NCBI GenBank assembly: GCA_900757145.1
Contig: CAAEMT010000005.1
Coordinates: 9,044 to 73,043, forward strand
Length of the DNA: 64,000 bases
Reading direction: 5' to 3'
Source of the DNA: Lachnospiraceae bacterium
Lineage (GTDB): Bacteria > Bacillota > Clostridia > Lachnospirales > Lachnospiraceae
Below the pieces are notes generated by a model that was not told where the DNA came from, searched no databases, and saw only the letters and a program-made list of their open reading frames with translations. Positions 44,615 to 53,080 of this stretch are shown here, piece after piece (within the stretch, counting starts at the first letter, position 1; the number at the start of each line of letters is the position of its first letter). Both the position numbers and the translations under genes were made by a program.

Positions 44615-45682
44615 CTAAATACAGCCTGACTGCATCGGATGGATCGGCTGCCCCTGCTTACACGGCGCCTCGCACTCCAGCTCGCCGAGCAGATTTGTCC
44701 GCATGACCTCGCATACTGTCCGTACGTCCTCATGCTGTCCGAGCGCCCACATAAGCTTTGTGATCGCCGCCTCCGTCGTCATATTGCCCGTCTCGATCAC
44801 GCCGCATCCGAGCACTTGACGCCCTACCTCATAAACTGTAAAATCACTTCCCTCATACAGGCACTGACTGCCGACTGCCACAACCATCCCAGCTGCGACT
44901 GCCTCACGGATAGCCGCAGACAGATTGCGGCGTTCAAACGGCAGACCACCGATCCCGAACGCTTCTACATAAACGCCCCGAACGCCCATCTTTGCAAGCT
45001 GGCGGAAAATATCCGATGATATACCGGGAAACAGCTTCAGAAGAAATACATCGCTGCAAAATCTGTTTTTCAAAATACAACCGGCTTTTTTGCACACTGC
45101 TATATCCTGCGGTCTATACAGCGCCAGTGGATTTACGACAAGCCCACTGCTGTTGATCTTTGCCACATACGGATGGTCGATACTCTCAAACGCATCAAAG
45201 CTGCGCGTGCGCACCTTGCTCGCCCGCGTACCGAGAATGATCTTGCGGTTGAAGGCCACGTAGACGCCGGGACAGCCGCTCGCTGCCATATGGAGTGCGG
45301 CGCGGCAATTTTCTGTCGCGTCTGCGATCGGATTCTCGATCGATACCTGACTTCCCGTCAGCACCACAGGGATCTCAATATTCTGCAGCGCGAATGAAAG
45401 TGCCGCGGCAGTATACGCCAGTGTGTCAGTCCCGTGGATGACTACAATTCCGTCAAAATCAAGCCTGCGCTCGTAAATACGTTTTGCAAGCAGCTCCCAC
45501 TCCTCCGGCTGCATATTCGAGCTGTCCATCATAAACAGTTCTTCCTCCTCCACAGCAAATCCTGTAGTAAGTCCCGCAATCCGGTCGAGAATATCCCTGA
45601 CATGCAGTTCCGGCGCAAGTCCGTTATCACTGTGCGATGATGCAAGCGTACCGCCCGTACTTATCATCAGAATACGATTCAT
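44615..45682 (-). CDS. L-asparaginase (type I-like)
   Basis: A 355-residue cytosolic asparaginase without a signal peptide. The first catalytic Thr is in MISTGGTLASSHSD (residues 6-19), and the second triad region is VVIHGTDTLAYTAAAL (about residue 80), with GVYVEAFGIGG in the C-terminal domain. It hydrolyses asparagine to aspartate and ammonia. It overlaps the glyoxalase-fold gene upstream by 4 bases. asnA, the reverse biosynthetic enzyme, is at 17912. Confidence 0.94.
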   Translation of the reverse strand: MNRILMISTGGTLASSHSDNGLAPELHVRDILDRIAGLTTGFAVEEEELFMMDSSNMQPEEWELLAKRIYERRLDFDGIVVIHGTDTLAYTAAALSFALQNIEIPVVLTGSQVSIENPIADATENCRAALHMAASGCPGVYVAFNRKIILGTRASKVRTRSFDAFESIDHPYVAKINSSGLVVNPLALYRPQDIAVCKKAGCILKNRFCSDVFLLKLFPGISSDIFRQLAKMGVRGVYVEAFGIGGLPFERRNLSAAIREAVAAGMVVAVGSQCLYEGSDFTVYEVGRQVLGCGVIETGNMTTEAAITKLMWALGQHEDVRTVCEVMRTNLLGELECEAPCKQGQPIHPMQSGCI

Positions 45683-46065
45683 TTCTGCGTCCCCTTTTCA
45701 CGTGCCGGAACAATCTCGAGCCAGTAACCATCCGGATCCTGTATAAAGTAGATTCCCATTTCCTTATTTTCAAAACAGATACAGTTCATTTCCCTGTGAA
45801 GACGATATGCCTCCTCAAAATCATCCGTCTCAAAAGCAAGATGGAACTCTTCATCTCCGAGATTATAAGGCGCCGTTCGCTCTGCAAGCCAGGTCAGCTC
45901 CAGTTCAAACCCGCTCTTCCCGTCTCCCATATACACGATAATAAAAGAACCGTCTGCCGCCTCTTTTCTGCGCACTTCCTTAAGTCCGAGCGCTTTCTCG
46001 TAAAACTGTATAGACTTCTCCAAATTTAATACATTATAATTTTCATGAATCATTTTAAATGCCAT
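45679..46065 (-). CDS. Glyoxalase/bleomycin-resistance fold protein (lactoylglutathione-lyase-like)
   Basis: A 128-residue VOC-superfamily protein. Candidate metal ligands are His7 (MIHENYNV), a Glu in GFELELTW, His in EEFHLAFET and Glu in GYWLEIVP, which is the GloA-type set. RBS TAGGAGG is 8 bases before the ATG. It is the first gene of a coupled pair with asparaginase. In an organism that may lack glutathione the true substrate is doubtful. Confidence 0.85.
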   Translation of the reverse strand: MAFKMIHENYNVLNLEKSIQFYEKALGLKEVRRKEAADGSFIIVYMGDGKSGFELELTWLAERTAPYNLGDEEFHLAFETDDFEEAYRLHREMNCICFENKEMGIYFIQDPDGYWLEIVPAREKGTQK

Positions 46066-46140
46066 TGTTCCATATCCTCCTAATATTCTTTATCGTTTTC
46101 TTATCGTGATCAAAACAGATAATTCCATCCATATTTTTCA

Positions 46141-46929
46141 TCAAAGCGTGATTTCCCATATCTGCCCGTTTTTGCGGATCGGATGGAAGCACGTACCGGA
46201 CTGCGCTCCCTCCTGATATACTTCCCCCTCATCAAATCGCACCCGAGGCAGCGTACATTCCTCTTTAAACTGCTCCATTACAGAAAAATCTCCCCAGAAG
46301 TGCATCGGGAATACATGGTGTACTTGCACTCTGGAAAGAAGATACGTCATGCCCTTCGCATAGTCCTCCTCTTGACGCGGATCAAGCGGCGTAAACGCAA
46401 GATCTACCGCTCGTTTTTCCAGATACTCCACTTCCTTCTTATAGTCTGACTCCATTTTCCGATTGTCCGCCTCCGGCTCCCCCGGCCACGTCCACCAGTG
46501 CAGATCGCCTGCATGAAAAATCGTTCTGCCTTTATATTCAAGCACAAACGCGCATCCACAGTCCGTAGAAGAAAGCGTGTGGATACATATCGTATTTCCT
46601 GATCCATCCTGCATCTTTGCGTCTGTACGCACAGTTAAAAATGTAATTTCAGGCACAGTCTCATGCTCTGTGTCAGACGCAGCCTTTCTTTGCATTGTGC
46701 GTATTTTCTTTCTGATCTCATTAGAAAAAATATAATGGACCTGCGGATGCTCACGCAAAAGTGAAAATATCTCCGAGTTAAAATGATCTGAGTGACTGTG
46801 ACTGCAAAAAACAAACACAGGCTTTGTCATGTTCAGCTTTGGAAGCTCTCCCCTATAATAATCAAAAATCCAGATGCAGTCTTCCCATTCAAGAAAAAAA
46901 CCGCTGTGCTCAAGATATGTCACCCTCAT
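46141..46929 (-). CDS. MBL-fold metal-dependent hydrolase
   Basis: A 262-residue metallo-beta-lactamase-fold protein similar to UlaG/YtkL-type hydrolases. CSHSHSDHFN (about residue 45) is the HxHxDH metal site, FHAGDLHWW the bridging Asp region and VHHVFPMHFWGDF the last His. ATG 46929 has GAGGAGG 9 bases upstream; an extension to 47046 passes through the promoter and is rejected. The substrate is unknown. Confidence 0.88.
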   Translation of the reverse strand: MRVTYLEHSGFFLEWEDCIWIFDYYRGELPKLNMTKPVFVFCSHSHSDHFNSEIFSLLREHPQVHYIFSNEIRKKIRTMQRKAASDTEHETVPEITFLTVRTDAKMQDGSGNTICIHTLSSTDCGCAFVLEYKGRTIFHAGDLHWWTWPGEPEADNRKMESDYKKEVEYLEKRAVDLAFTPLDPRQEEDYAKGMTYLLSRVQVHHVFPMHFWGDFSVMEQFKEECTLPRVRFDEGEVYQEGAQSGTCFHPIRKNGQIWEITL

Positions 46930-46995
46930 TCCGCTGCCTCCTCTCTGGTTAAACGACACTGACGTTTCCGATATTATTTCTTGCATGCTGCTGAT

Positions 46996-47024
46996 ATTAT
47001 ACGTTACAATCCCCTCATTTTCAA
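46996..47024 (-). promoter_or_regulatory. Promoter of the MBL hydrolase gene
   Basis: TTGAAA (47019-47024) and TATAAT (46996-47001) on the minus strand with a 17-base spacer. It is back to back with the promoter of the P-type ATPase transcript. Confidence 0.8.
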
Positions 47025-47074
47025 TAAGATTGATGCGGCGCACCATCTTTTATCCAGATTCGTCATTTTTACTC

Positions 47075-47103
47075 TTGACATCCTCCCGCAACACCCGTAT
47101 ACT
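47075..47103 (+). promoter_or_regulatory. Promoter of the riboswitch-ATPase transcript
   Basis: TTGACA (47075-47080) and TATACT (47098-47103) with a 17-base spacer. The predicted start near 47110 is just before the riboswitch aptamer. Confidence 0.88.
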
Positions 47104-47110
47104 ATGTGCT

Positions 47111-47205
47111 ATTCCGTTAAAAGGGAGTAGTTGAAATGTACCATCAACAATCGCGGCCTCTGGTCTGGTGGTGCATACCAGAGATCTGGTTACAAGACTT
47201 TTAAT
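47111..47205 (+). ncRNA. yybP-ykoY (Mn2+) riboswitch aptamer
   Basis: The 5' part has AAAAGGGAGTAG (47119-47130), the conserved GGGAGUAG element of the family, and the middle has CCATCAACAATCGCGG. A hairpin formed by CTCTGGT and ACCAGAG and the 3' ACAAGACTTTT complete the fold, with AAAAG pairing to CTTTT in the closing stem. yybP-ykoY RNAs bind Mn2+ and control Mn2+ exporters. The aptamer's 3' strand is shared with the terminator that follows, as expected for control of readthrough. Confidence 0.88.
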
Positions 47206-47261
47206 GTATTTGTTTATTGAATTGGGTAATTCTTTAAATAAATACATTAAAAGTTTTTTTT
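47197..47261 (+). terminator. Riboswitch-controlled terminator
   Basis: ACTTTTAATGTATTT (47197-47211) and AAATACATTAAAAGT (47240-47254) pair perfectly over 15 bp, followed by a run of eight T (47254-47261). The left arm overlaps the closing strand of the aptamer, so ligand binding should prevent termination. The remainder up to 47363 is the ATPase leader with AAGGAG at 47349-47354. Confidence 0.88.
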
Positions 47262-47363
47262 GTATCACGAGATGACCTTCTTATCTTATATCAGGAAATT
47301 CTCGCTTGATGCACAATGGAACCCACAGACAAACATATAACTATCAACAAGGAGTGAATGCTT

Positions 47364-49970
47364 ATGAAAAACTGGTATCAGCAAACACATGAGGAAGTTC
47401 TCAGCACACTGAATACGACCGCCAGCGGCCTTTCCAAGCAGCAGTCAGAAACTCTTCTTGCCGAAAAAGGTGAAAATGTCCTTCTCGAAGGCAAAAAGAA
47501 AAGTACCTTACAGGTCTTTCTCTCACAGTTCGCAGATCTTCTCGTCATTATCCTGATTGCTGCCGCTGTCATTTCCATGTTTTCCGGCAATGCAGAGAGC
47601 ACGATCGTTATTATCGCAGTAATTATCCTGAACGCAATTCTCGGAACTGTTCAGCATAAAAAAGCCGAAAAATCACTGGAAAGTCTGAAATCACTGTCCT
47701 CACCAAGCGCCAAGGTTCTGCGTGATGGACAAAAAGTAGAAATCCCTTCCAAATTAGTTGTTCCCGGAGATATTTTACTTCTCGAAGCCGGCGACCTTGT
47801 CGTAGCAGACGGACGTATTCTTGAAAATTTTTCTCTTCAGATAAATGAAAGCGCGCTTACCGGAGAATCTACGAATGTAGAAAAAACAGATAAAGTTATT
47901 TCCGGCGAAGTTCCTCTTGCAGATCGGACAAATATGGTTTTCTCAAGCAGCCTTGTCACATACGGCCGTGCAACTGTAGCAGTCACAGGTACGGGTATGG
48001 ATACCGAGATCGGTAAGATCGCTGCACTGATGAATGCGACAAAAGAAAAAAAGACGCCTCTTCAGGTAAGCCTCGACCGCTTCAGCAGCCGTCTCGCCAT
48101 CATCATCATGGCAATCTGCGCCGTTGTCTTTGCACTTGGGCTGTATCGCAAAATGCCACTGATCGACTCTTTGATGTTTGCAGTCGCTCTTGCTGTTGCC
48201 GCCATTCCTGAGGCGCTCAGCTCTATTGTCACAATCGTACAGGCAATGGGCACACAGAAGATGGCAGCCGAGCAGGCAGTCATCAAAGAATTAAAAGCAG
48301 TCGAAAGTCTCGGCTGCGTATCTGTTATCTGTTCTGATAAGACCGGAACACTAACGCAGAACAAAATGACCGTACAGGATATTTATATTGACGGCAAGAT
48401 CATTCGTAAAGAAGATCTCGATATACACAATCAGCTTCACCGCTATCTCCTTTATAACGCGATCCTGACAAACGATTCCACGATCGTAGACGGCAAAGGA
48501 ATCGGCGATCCGACTGAGTTTTCCCTCGTCAAGATGGCGCGTGACATCGATCTGCAGGACGAAGCGATCCGCGATATTATGCCGCGACTCGAAGAGATCC
48601 CATTTGACTCCGACAGAAAGCTGATGACTACAAAATACCGCCTGCATGGTGTTCCGACAATCCTGACAAAGGGTGCGCTCGATATTCTGCTTGATAGGAC
48701 GAGCCGTATCCGTACCTCAGAAGGTATCCGCCCTCTGACCGAAGAGGACAAAAAAGAGATTCTAGATACGAACCTTCATTTTTCCGAAAATGGACTGCGT
48801 GTCCTTGCTTTTGGATATAAAGAGACAGACGAAGATGACGTACTTACATTAGAGGACGAGACAGATTACATCTTTATCGGTCTGATCTCCATGATGGATC
48901 CGCCAAGAGAGGAATCTGCGGCAGCTGTTGCAGACGCGATCCGCGCAGGCATCCGACCTGTTATGATCACCGGCGACCACAAGATCACCGCCACCGCAAT
49001 CGCAAAGCAGATCGGCATCTTCCACGACGGAGATATGGCGCTTACGGGAAGCGAGCTTGATGCGATGAGCGATGAGGAGCTCGACAAAAATATCGAAAAA
49101 ATTTCCGTCTATGCCCGCGTCTCACCGGAAAACAAGATTCGTATCGTAGACGCATGGCAGCGAAAAGGAAATGTCGTATCGATGACCGGAGACGGCGTCA
49201 ACGACGCTCCGGCGCTCAAAAAAGCCGACATCGGCGTGGCAATGGGAATTACCGGAACGGAGGTTTCCAAAGACGCAGCTTCCATGATCCTTATGGACGA
49301 CAACTTTGCGACAATTATCAAGGCCGTAGCAAACGGAAGAAACGTATACCGCAACATCCGCAATGCAATCCAGTTCCTGCTTTCAGGAAATATGGCCGGA
49401 ATCCTCGCCGTACTGTATACATCGCTTATGGCTCTTCCGGTACCGTTTGCACCGGTACACCTGCTATTTATCAACCTGCTGACCGACTCCCTTCCGGCAA
49501 TTGCGATCGGTATGGAACCGGCTGAGCGCGACCTGCTCTCGCAGAAACCGCGTGATCCGAAAGAAGAGATTCTTACAAAAGACTTCCTGCTCCGTCTCTT
49601 CGTACAGGGCGGTCTGATCGCCGTTTCTACAATGGCAGCTTTCTATATCGGTCTGAATGCAGGCGGTGCCGCTATGGCGAGCACAATGGCATTTGCCACA
49701 CTGACAGCCGCAAGACTGTTCCACGGCTTCAACTGCCGCAGTACACATTCCATCTTTAGGATCGGCTTTTCCGGCAACTGGTACAGCCTCGGCGCATTCG
49801 CAGTCGGCATGGTACTCCTAAACCTTGTACTGTTTGTTCCGGTTCTTCAGCGTCTGTTCTCTGTAACACCGCTCTCCATGGGACTCTACGGATGTATCTT
49901 CGCTCTAGCAGCCGTACCGACGATCATCATCCAGATCGTAAAAGTGATCCGTGAGCACCGCTCCAAATAA
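47364..49970 (+). CDS. P-type cation ATPase, probable Mn2+ exporter (P2A Ca-ATPase-like)
   Basis: An 868-residue P2-type ATPase. The N-terminal cation ATPase domain is followed by the dephosphorylation motif ALTGESTNVEK, the PEALSSIV helix, phosphorylation site ICSDKTGTLTQNKMTV, MITGDHKITA and MTGDGVNDAPALKKADIG, with about ten TM helices. It would be labelled a Ca2+-transporting ATPase by similarity. The yybP-ykoY riboswitch in its leader argues for Mn2+ export, as shown for the Lactococcus YoaB-type pump under the same RNA. ATG 47364 is preferred (RBS spacing 9) over 47358. Confidence 0.93.
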   Translation: MKNWYQQTHEEVLSTLNTTASGLSKQQSETLLAEKGENVLLEGKKKSTLQVFLSQFADLLVIILIAAAVISMFSGNAESTIVIIAVIILNAILGTVQHKKAEKSLESLKSLSSPSAKVLRDGQKVEIPSKLVVPGDILLLEAGDLVVADGRILENFSLQINESALTGESTNVEKTDKVISGEVPLADRTNMVFSSSLVTYGRATVAVTGTGMDTEIGKIAALMNATKEKKTPLQVSLDRFSSRLAIIIMAICAVVFALGLYRKMPLIDSLMFAVALAVAAIPEALSSIVTIVQAMGTQKMAAEQAVIKELKAVESLGCVSVICSDKTGTLTQNKMTVQDIYIDGKIIRKEDLDIHNQLHRYLLYNAILTNDSTIVDGKGIGDPTEFSLVKMARDIDLQDEAIRDIMPRLEEIPFDSDRKLMTTKYRLHGVPTILTKGALDILLDRTSRIRTSEGIRPLTEEDKKEILDTNLHFSENGLRVLAFGYKETDEDDVLTLEDETDYIFIGLISMMDPPREESAAAVADAIRAGIRPVMITGDHKITATAIAKQIGIFHDGDMALTGSELDAMSDEELDKNIEKISVYARVSPENKIRIVDAWQRKGNVVSMTGDGVNDAPALKKADIGVAMGITGTEVSKDAASMILMDDNFATIIKAVANGRNVYRNIRNAIQFLLSGNMAGILAVLYTSLMALPVPFAPVHLLFINLLTDSLPAIAIGMEPAERDLLSQKPRDPKEEILTKDFLLRLFVQGGLIAVSTMAAFYIGLNAGGAAMASTMAFATLTAARLFHGFNCRSTHSIFRIGFSGNWYSLGAFAVGMVLLNLVLFVPVLQRLFSVTPLSMGLYGCIFALAAVPTIIIQIVKVIREHRSK

Positions 49971-50001
49971 ATAGTTTACAGTTTTTAAACAAAAGATACT
50001 T

Positions 50002-50121
50002 GAGGGTGTTGCAAAATACATCCGGCGGTACCCTTTCGGGTGATTTTCCTCCGAAAACGAAAATGTTTTCTGCGGAAAACACACCGAAAATCCACCGGAA
50101 TCAGTATTTTGCAACACCCCC
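50002..50121. repeat. Palindromic element, long copy (also a terminator)
   Basis: Terminal arms 50002-50018 and 50105-50121 (GGGTGTTGCAAAATA and TATTTTGCAACACCC cores) match at 16 of 17 positions. Inside are further nested pairs: ACCC-TTTC-GGGT, GATTTTC with GAAAATC, and CCGAAAAC with GTTTTC-TG-CGG, so the whole 120 bp can fold as one branched hairpin. Its two ends are nearly identical to the 55-bp element at 19020-19074 in reverse orientation. It lies between convergent genes (ATPase and the LysR remnant) and may terminate both. Confidence 0.85.
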
Positions 50122-50130
50122 TTCTTATTT

Positions 50131-50984
50131 TTACAAAGAGATCTGCTTCAGCTTTTCAAGAAATTTTTCAGACGCCTTGGAAAATACCTGATATTTTTTC
50201 CAGATGATGTGCATCCCTGCTTCTCTTTTTGGAGAAAACGGCTGGAAACACAGCTTGCTATTTCCAGAGGTATTGATAATCTTGTCCAGTCCGACCTCAT
50301 ATCCCATTCCTTCCTCGACTAATAAAGAAGCGTTAAACAGCAGATTGTACGTCGCGACGATTTCCAATTCAGACAATTCCTTTTTGATCCACGCAGCAAG
50401 AACCGCCTTGCTGTCCTCCTGATTCGATATGATCAGTGGCTTATCCCACAAGTCCTCCGGACAGACTGCCTCATTTACAGCCAGCGGCGAATCCCGCCTC
50501 ATCAGAACGCCCCATACATCTTTAAAGGGCAGTTCGATCGAATGATACTTCTCATGATCTGCATTTCCAAATACAATCCCAAAATCGATTAGCCCCTTAT
50601 CAAGCTGTTCGCTGACAAATTCGAAATTTCCGCTCGAAATATGATAGTGAATGCCGGGATACGTCTGATAAAGCTCCTTTGCGGCTCTTGCCACAAAGCG
50701 GACAGCATCTGTCTCTCCGGTTCCGATGTGGACGTCTCCTACGATCGTCTCGTCAGAGAGCGTGATTTCCCGCTCTGTCTTCTGCACAAGACGTAAAATC
50801 TCTTGCGCAGGATCATTCCCTCCTCCGTAAGCGTCACCTTTCTGGAACCCTTTCCCAATTCCTCTTCCGACGCCCTGATCTGTGTAGACAACGTCGGCTG
50901 TGACAGATGCAAAAACCTCGCCGCCCCGACAATACTCTGCTCCCACGAAACAGCAAGAAAATACTCAAGTACACGCAGCTCTAT
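50131..50984 (-). pseudogene. LysR family regulator, broken
   Basis: The minus strand from 50984 reads ELRVLEYFLAVSWEQSIVGA, then AARFLHLSQPTLSTQIRASE, EELGKGSRKVTLTEEGM and ILRKR, a LysR helix-turn-helix domain. The sequence then shifts frame near 50803-50810 and continues as AQEILRLVQKTEREI with a normal LysR substrate-binding domain to 50131. Three lesions are visible: the start codon position is ATA, the wing segment between EELGK and SRKVTL is about five residues short, and a frameshift (consistent with loss of 8 bases between GCGCAAG-like repeats) separates the domains. The intact reading frame from 50946 would make a protein without its DNA-binding domain. Confidence 0.8.
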
Positions 50985-51052
50985 AAATCACCTTCGCCCT
51001 TTCTCTTTTTGTTGCTATCCCCATGAATACATTTATTATAACGTCCCTTCCT

Positions 51053-51068
51053 CATAGTTTTTAACTAT
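51053..51068. promoter_or_regulatory. Dyad upstream of the LysR remnant
   Basis: ATAGTT-TTTT-AACTAT, an AT-rich symmetrical site of the general size used by LysR regulators, 69 bases upstream of the former start codon. It could be a relic of autoregulation. The stretch 50985-51285 otherwise contains AT-rich promoter-like sequence and the hairpin at 51191-51226. Confidence 0.35.
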
Positions 51069-51190
51069 ACTTTTCAATTAAATATAAGTATTTACTATCT
51101 ATTTTTCTTCTTATTATAATTAAGATATAAGATTCAAAGATGACTGACGAGTTATTTTGCACTTCACACTTCCACAATTCAGGCATCTGA

Positions 51191-51226
51191 TACAACGAAT
51201 AATAAGTTTCTGCTCTATTCGTTGTA
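51191..51226 (+). promoter_or_regulatory. Hairpin in the leader of the DUF3737 gene
   Basis: TACAACGAATA (51191-51201) and TATTCGTTGTA (51216-51226) are perfect 11-bp arms with a 14-base loop, 59 bases before the ATG. There is no T-run, so it is more likely an operator or an mRNA structure than a terminator. Confidence 0.5.
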
Positions 51227-51285
51227 CCATTTCAATCAGAAGCATAAAACAACAACGTACCGCAAAGCAAGAAGAAGAGCAACAC

Positions 51286-51879
51286 ATGGAAATAATAGAA
51301 AACCAGACCTTTGATATGGAACGCGCCCTGTACGGACGCAGTGGACTGTTCGTAAAAAACTGTTCCTTTGACGGACCGGAAGACGGCGAAAGCGCGCTCA
51401 AGGAATCCAGCCGGATCGAGGCGGACCACTGCTTTTTCAATCTGCGCTATCCTTTCTGGCACGACCACGGGCTTACTATCACAAATTCAGAGATAACACA
51501 GGGCTGCCGCGCCGCTTTATGGTACTGTAACAATGTAAAGGTAACCGTCAGCAGCAGCGTCATAAAAGGAGAATACCTGGTGTGGTATTTCAACGGACTA
51601 ACGCTGATCAACTGCAAGATCATCGGAACACAGCCGCTGTGCTACTGCAAAAATCTAAAACTAATCGACTGCGAGATGATTGAAACCGATCTGGCTTTTG
51701 AAAAATCTCAGGTAGAAGCGGCGATCACCACAAAAGTAGACAGTATCAAAAATTCGCTGGCAGGAACAATCACTGTACCGGACGTCGGTGAGCTTGTCAT
51801 GGACGAGGAATGGGCAAAGGGGCAACAGAGGCAGTCTGATTATTCTTTTCTTAGCCTTTCCCCAGACAGTAAATTGTAA
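51286..51879 (+). CDS. DUF3737 family protein, internally shortened
   Basis: A 197-residue protein starting EIIENQTFDMERALYGRSG, the usual start of DUF3737 proteins, and containing VKNCSFDGPEDGESA, CFFNLRYPFWHDHGLTI, IKGEYLVWYFNGLTLINC and KIIGTQPLCYCKNLKLIDC. It has the short repeated strands of a beta-helix-like fold; no enzymatic function is known. Family members I recall are about 280 residues. Here CRAALWY joins directly to CNNVKVTVSSSVIKGEY, as if roughly 75-85 residues between two similar repeat units were lost in frame. The RBS is weak. Confidence 0.75.
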   Translation: MEIIENQTFDMERALYGRSGLFVKNCSFDGPEDGESALKESSRIEADHCFFNLRYPFWHDHGLTITNSEITQGCRAALWYCNNVKVTVSSSVIKGEYLVWYFNGLTLINCKIIGTQPLCYCKNLKLIDCEMIETDLAFEKSQVEAAITTKVDSIKNSLAGTITVPDVGELVMDEEWAKGQQRQSDYSFLSLSPDSKL

Positions 51880-51901
51880 AAAATACTTGCCAGCACTAAA
51901 A

Positions 51902-51934
51902 ATCCGGAATCCTCATAATTAAAGGATTCCGGAT
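51902..51934. terminator. Terminator between DUF3737 and the tRNA pair
   Basis: ATCCGGAATCC (51902-51912) and GGATTCCGGAT (51924-51934) are perfect arms. The minus strand continues TTTTTAG, so it ends the tRNA transcript; the plus side continues ACTTTTAA and may stop the DUF3737 transcript. Confidence 0.8.
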
Positions 51935-51946
51935 ACTTTTAACTCA

Positions 51947-52020
51947 TAGCGGAAGGGAGATTCGAACTCTCGACACTACGGGTATGAACCGTATGCTCTA
52001 GCCAACTGAGCTATTCCGCC
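51947..52020 (-). tRNA. tRNA-Met (CAT)
   Basis: A 74-base cloverleaf. Acceptor strands GGCGGAA and TTCCGCT, D-arm GCTC-AGTTGGCTA-GAGC, anticodon stem TACGG/CCGTA around TTCATAC (anticodon CAT) and T-arm containing GTTCGAATC. CCA is not encoded. Elongator versus initiator was not resolved, and a CAT anticodon modified to decode AUA cannot be excluded by eye. Confidence 0.9.
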
Positions 52021-52036
52021 ATATTTATTTTTGGTA

Positions 52037-52109
52037 TGGGGCCTATAGGGCTCGAACCTATGACCCTCTGCTTGTAAGGCAGATGCTCTCCCAGCTGAGC
52101 TAAGACCCC
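52037..52109 (-). tRNA. tRNA-Val (TAC)
   Basis: A 73-base cloverleaf. Acceptor strands GGGGTCT and AGGCCCC, D-arm GCTC-AGCTGGGA-GAGC, anticodon stem TCTGC/GCAGA around CTTACAA (anticodon TAC) and T-arm containing GTTCGAGCC. It is the first tRNA of a two-gene transcript with tRNA-Met. Confidence 0.93.
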
Positions 52110-52141
52110 ATGCTTGCGAGCTATTCTCAACTCGCTTTGCT

Positions 52142-52171
52142 ATTATAATACGGTTTCTATATAAAAGTCAA
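52142..52171 (-). promoter_or_regulatory. Promoter of the tRNA pair
   Basis: TTGACT (52166-52171) and TATAAT (52142-52147) on the minus strand with an 18-base spacer, 32 bases before the tRNA-Val 5' end. Confidence 0.8.
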
Positions 52172-52268
52172 GCATTTATTTAAAATTTTTTGAAAAAATT
52201 CTGCAAATATACAAAATATATAAATCTGCCTTTTCTCCGTCACTCCATACAGGAACTTTCTGATACTA

Positions 52269-52952
52269 TTATGAGATTTTCCTGATCTCTGCATTCGCCT
52301 TGCGGCAGGCTAATGCTTCCTTCCACTCTACCTTATAGATAAGACCATGAATCACAAAGCTCATCATAATTCCGCAGATCACGTCAATGATAGAATGCTG
52401 GTCGAGCATTACTGTTGAAGCACAGATAAGAACCATGATCACAAAGTGGACTGCGATTGTCGCTTTTCTGTACTTCAAGTGATCGAGGCTGCAAATCGCC
52501 TGAAATATCATCACCGTATTCATGACATGGATAGATGGACAGACATTTGTCGGCGTATCGATCGCCCGAAGCATTCCGACCATATTGTAGAGAAATCCTG
52601 TCTCGTGCGTATCTGCTGCCAGACGGAGATTCAATCCTGTCGGAAAAATGTAGTAAATAATCAGACAGATCGTAAGTCCTGAAAAGATCATCGCGCACAA
52701 TCTGGAATAATCCTGCCAGCCGCGTTTCTTAAACCAAAGGAATGTACCTGCCACATACGGAAACCAGAACACATACGGTATAATAAATACTTCACAAAAC
52801 GGAATAAACTCATCCAGCTTACTATGAATAATATATTTTGGCTCTACATTGGCTTCAAGCCATTGAAAGACAGCCATATAAAACACAAGATAACATAACG
52901 CCATACCATACGGATGCCTTTTGCACCATTCTTTTATACGCTCTATACCCAT
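52269..52952 (-). CDS. PAP2-superfamily (inositol phosphotransferase-like) membrane protein
   Basis: A 227-residue protein with five to six TM helices. CPSIHVMNTVMIFQAI holds the PSxxH-like motif and STVMLDQHSIIDVICG the final His/Asp motif of the PAP2 phosphatase/transferase fold, as in the Aur1/Ipt1-like group. The first motif (KxxxxxxRP) is not obvious, which is typical of that subgroup. ATG 52952 is chosen because GGGGAG is 8 bases upstream. It likely acts on a lipid phosphate at the membrane. Confidence 0.85.
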   Translation of the reverse strand: MGIERIKEWCKRHPYGMALCYLVFYMAVFQWLEANVEPKYIIHSKLDEFIPFCEVFIIPYVFWFPYVAGTFLWFKKRGWQDYSRLCAMIFSGLTICLIIYYIFPTGLNLRLAADTHETGFLYNMVGMLRAIDTPTNVCPSIHVMNTVMIFQAICSLDHLKYRKATIAVHFVIMVLICASTVMLDQHSIIDVICGIMMSFVIHGLIYKVEWKEALACRKANAEIRKIS

Positions 52953-53080
52953 ACTGTATCTCCCCATTCAGTATCATTTTTCACACTCTGCCTATACAAC
53001 GGCTCTTATCATAGCACTTTTTATTTTTAACTGCAATACAAATCTAAGCGTCTGCCGCTCACCCGCCCTCTGCGCTGCAG

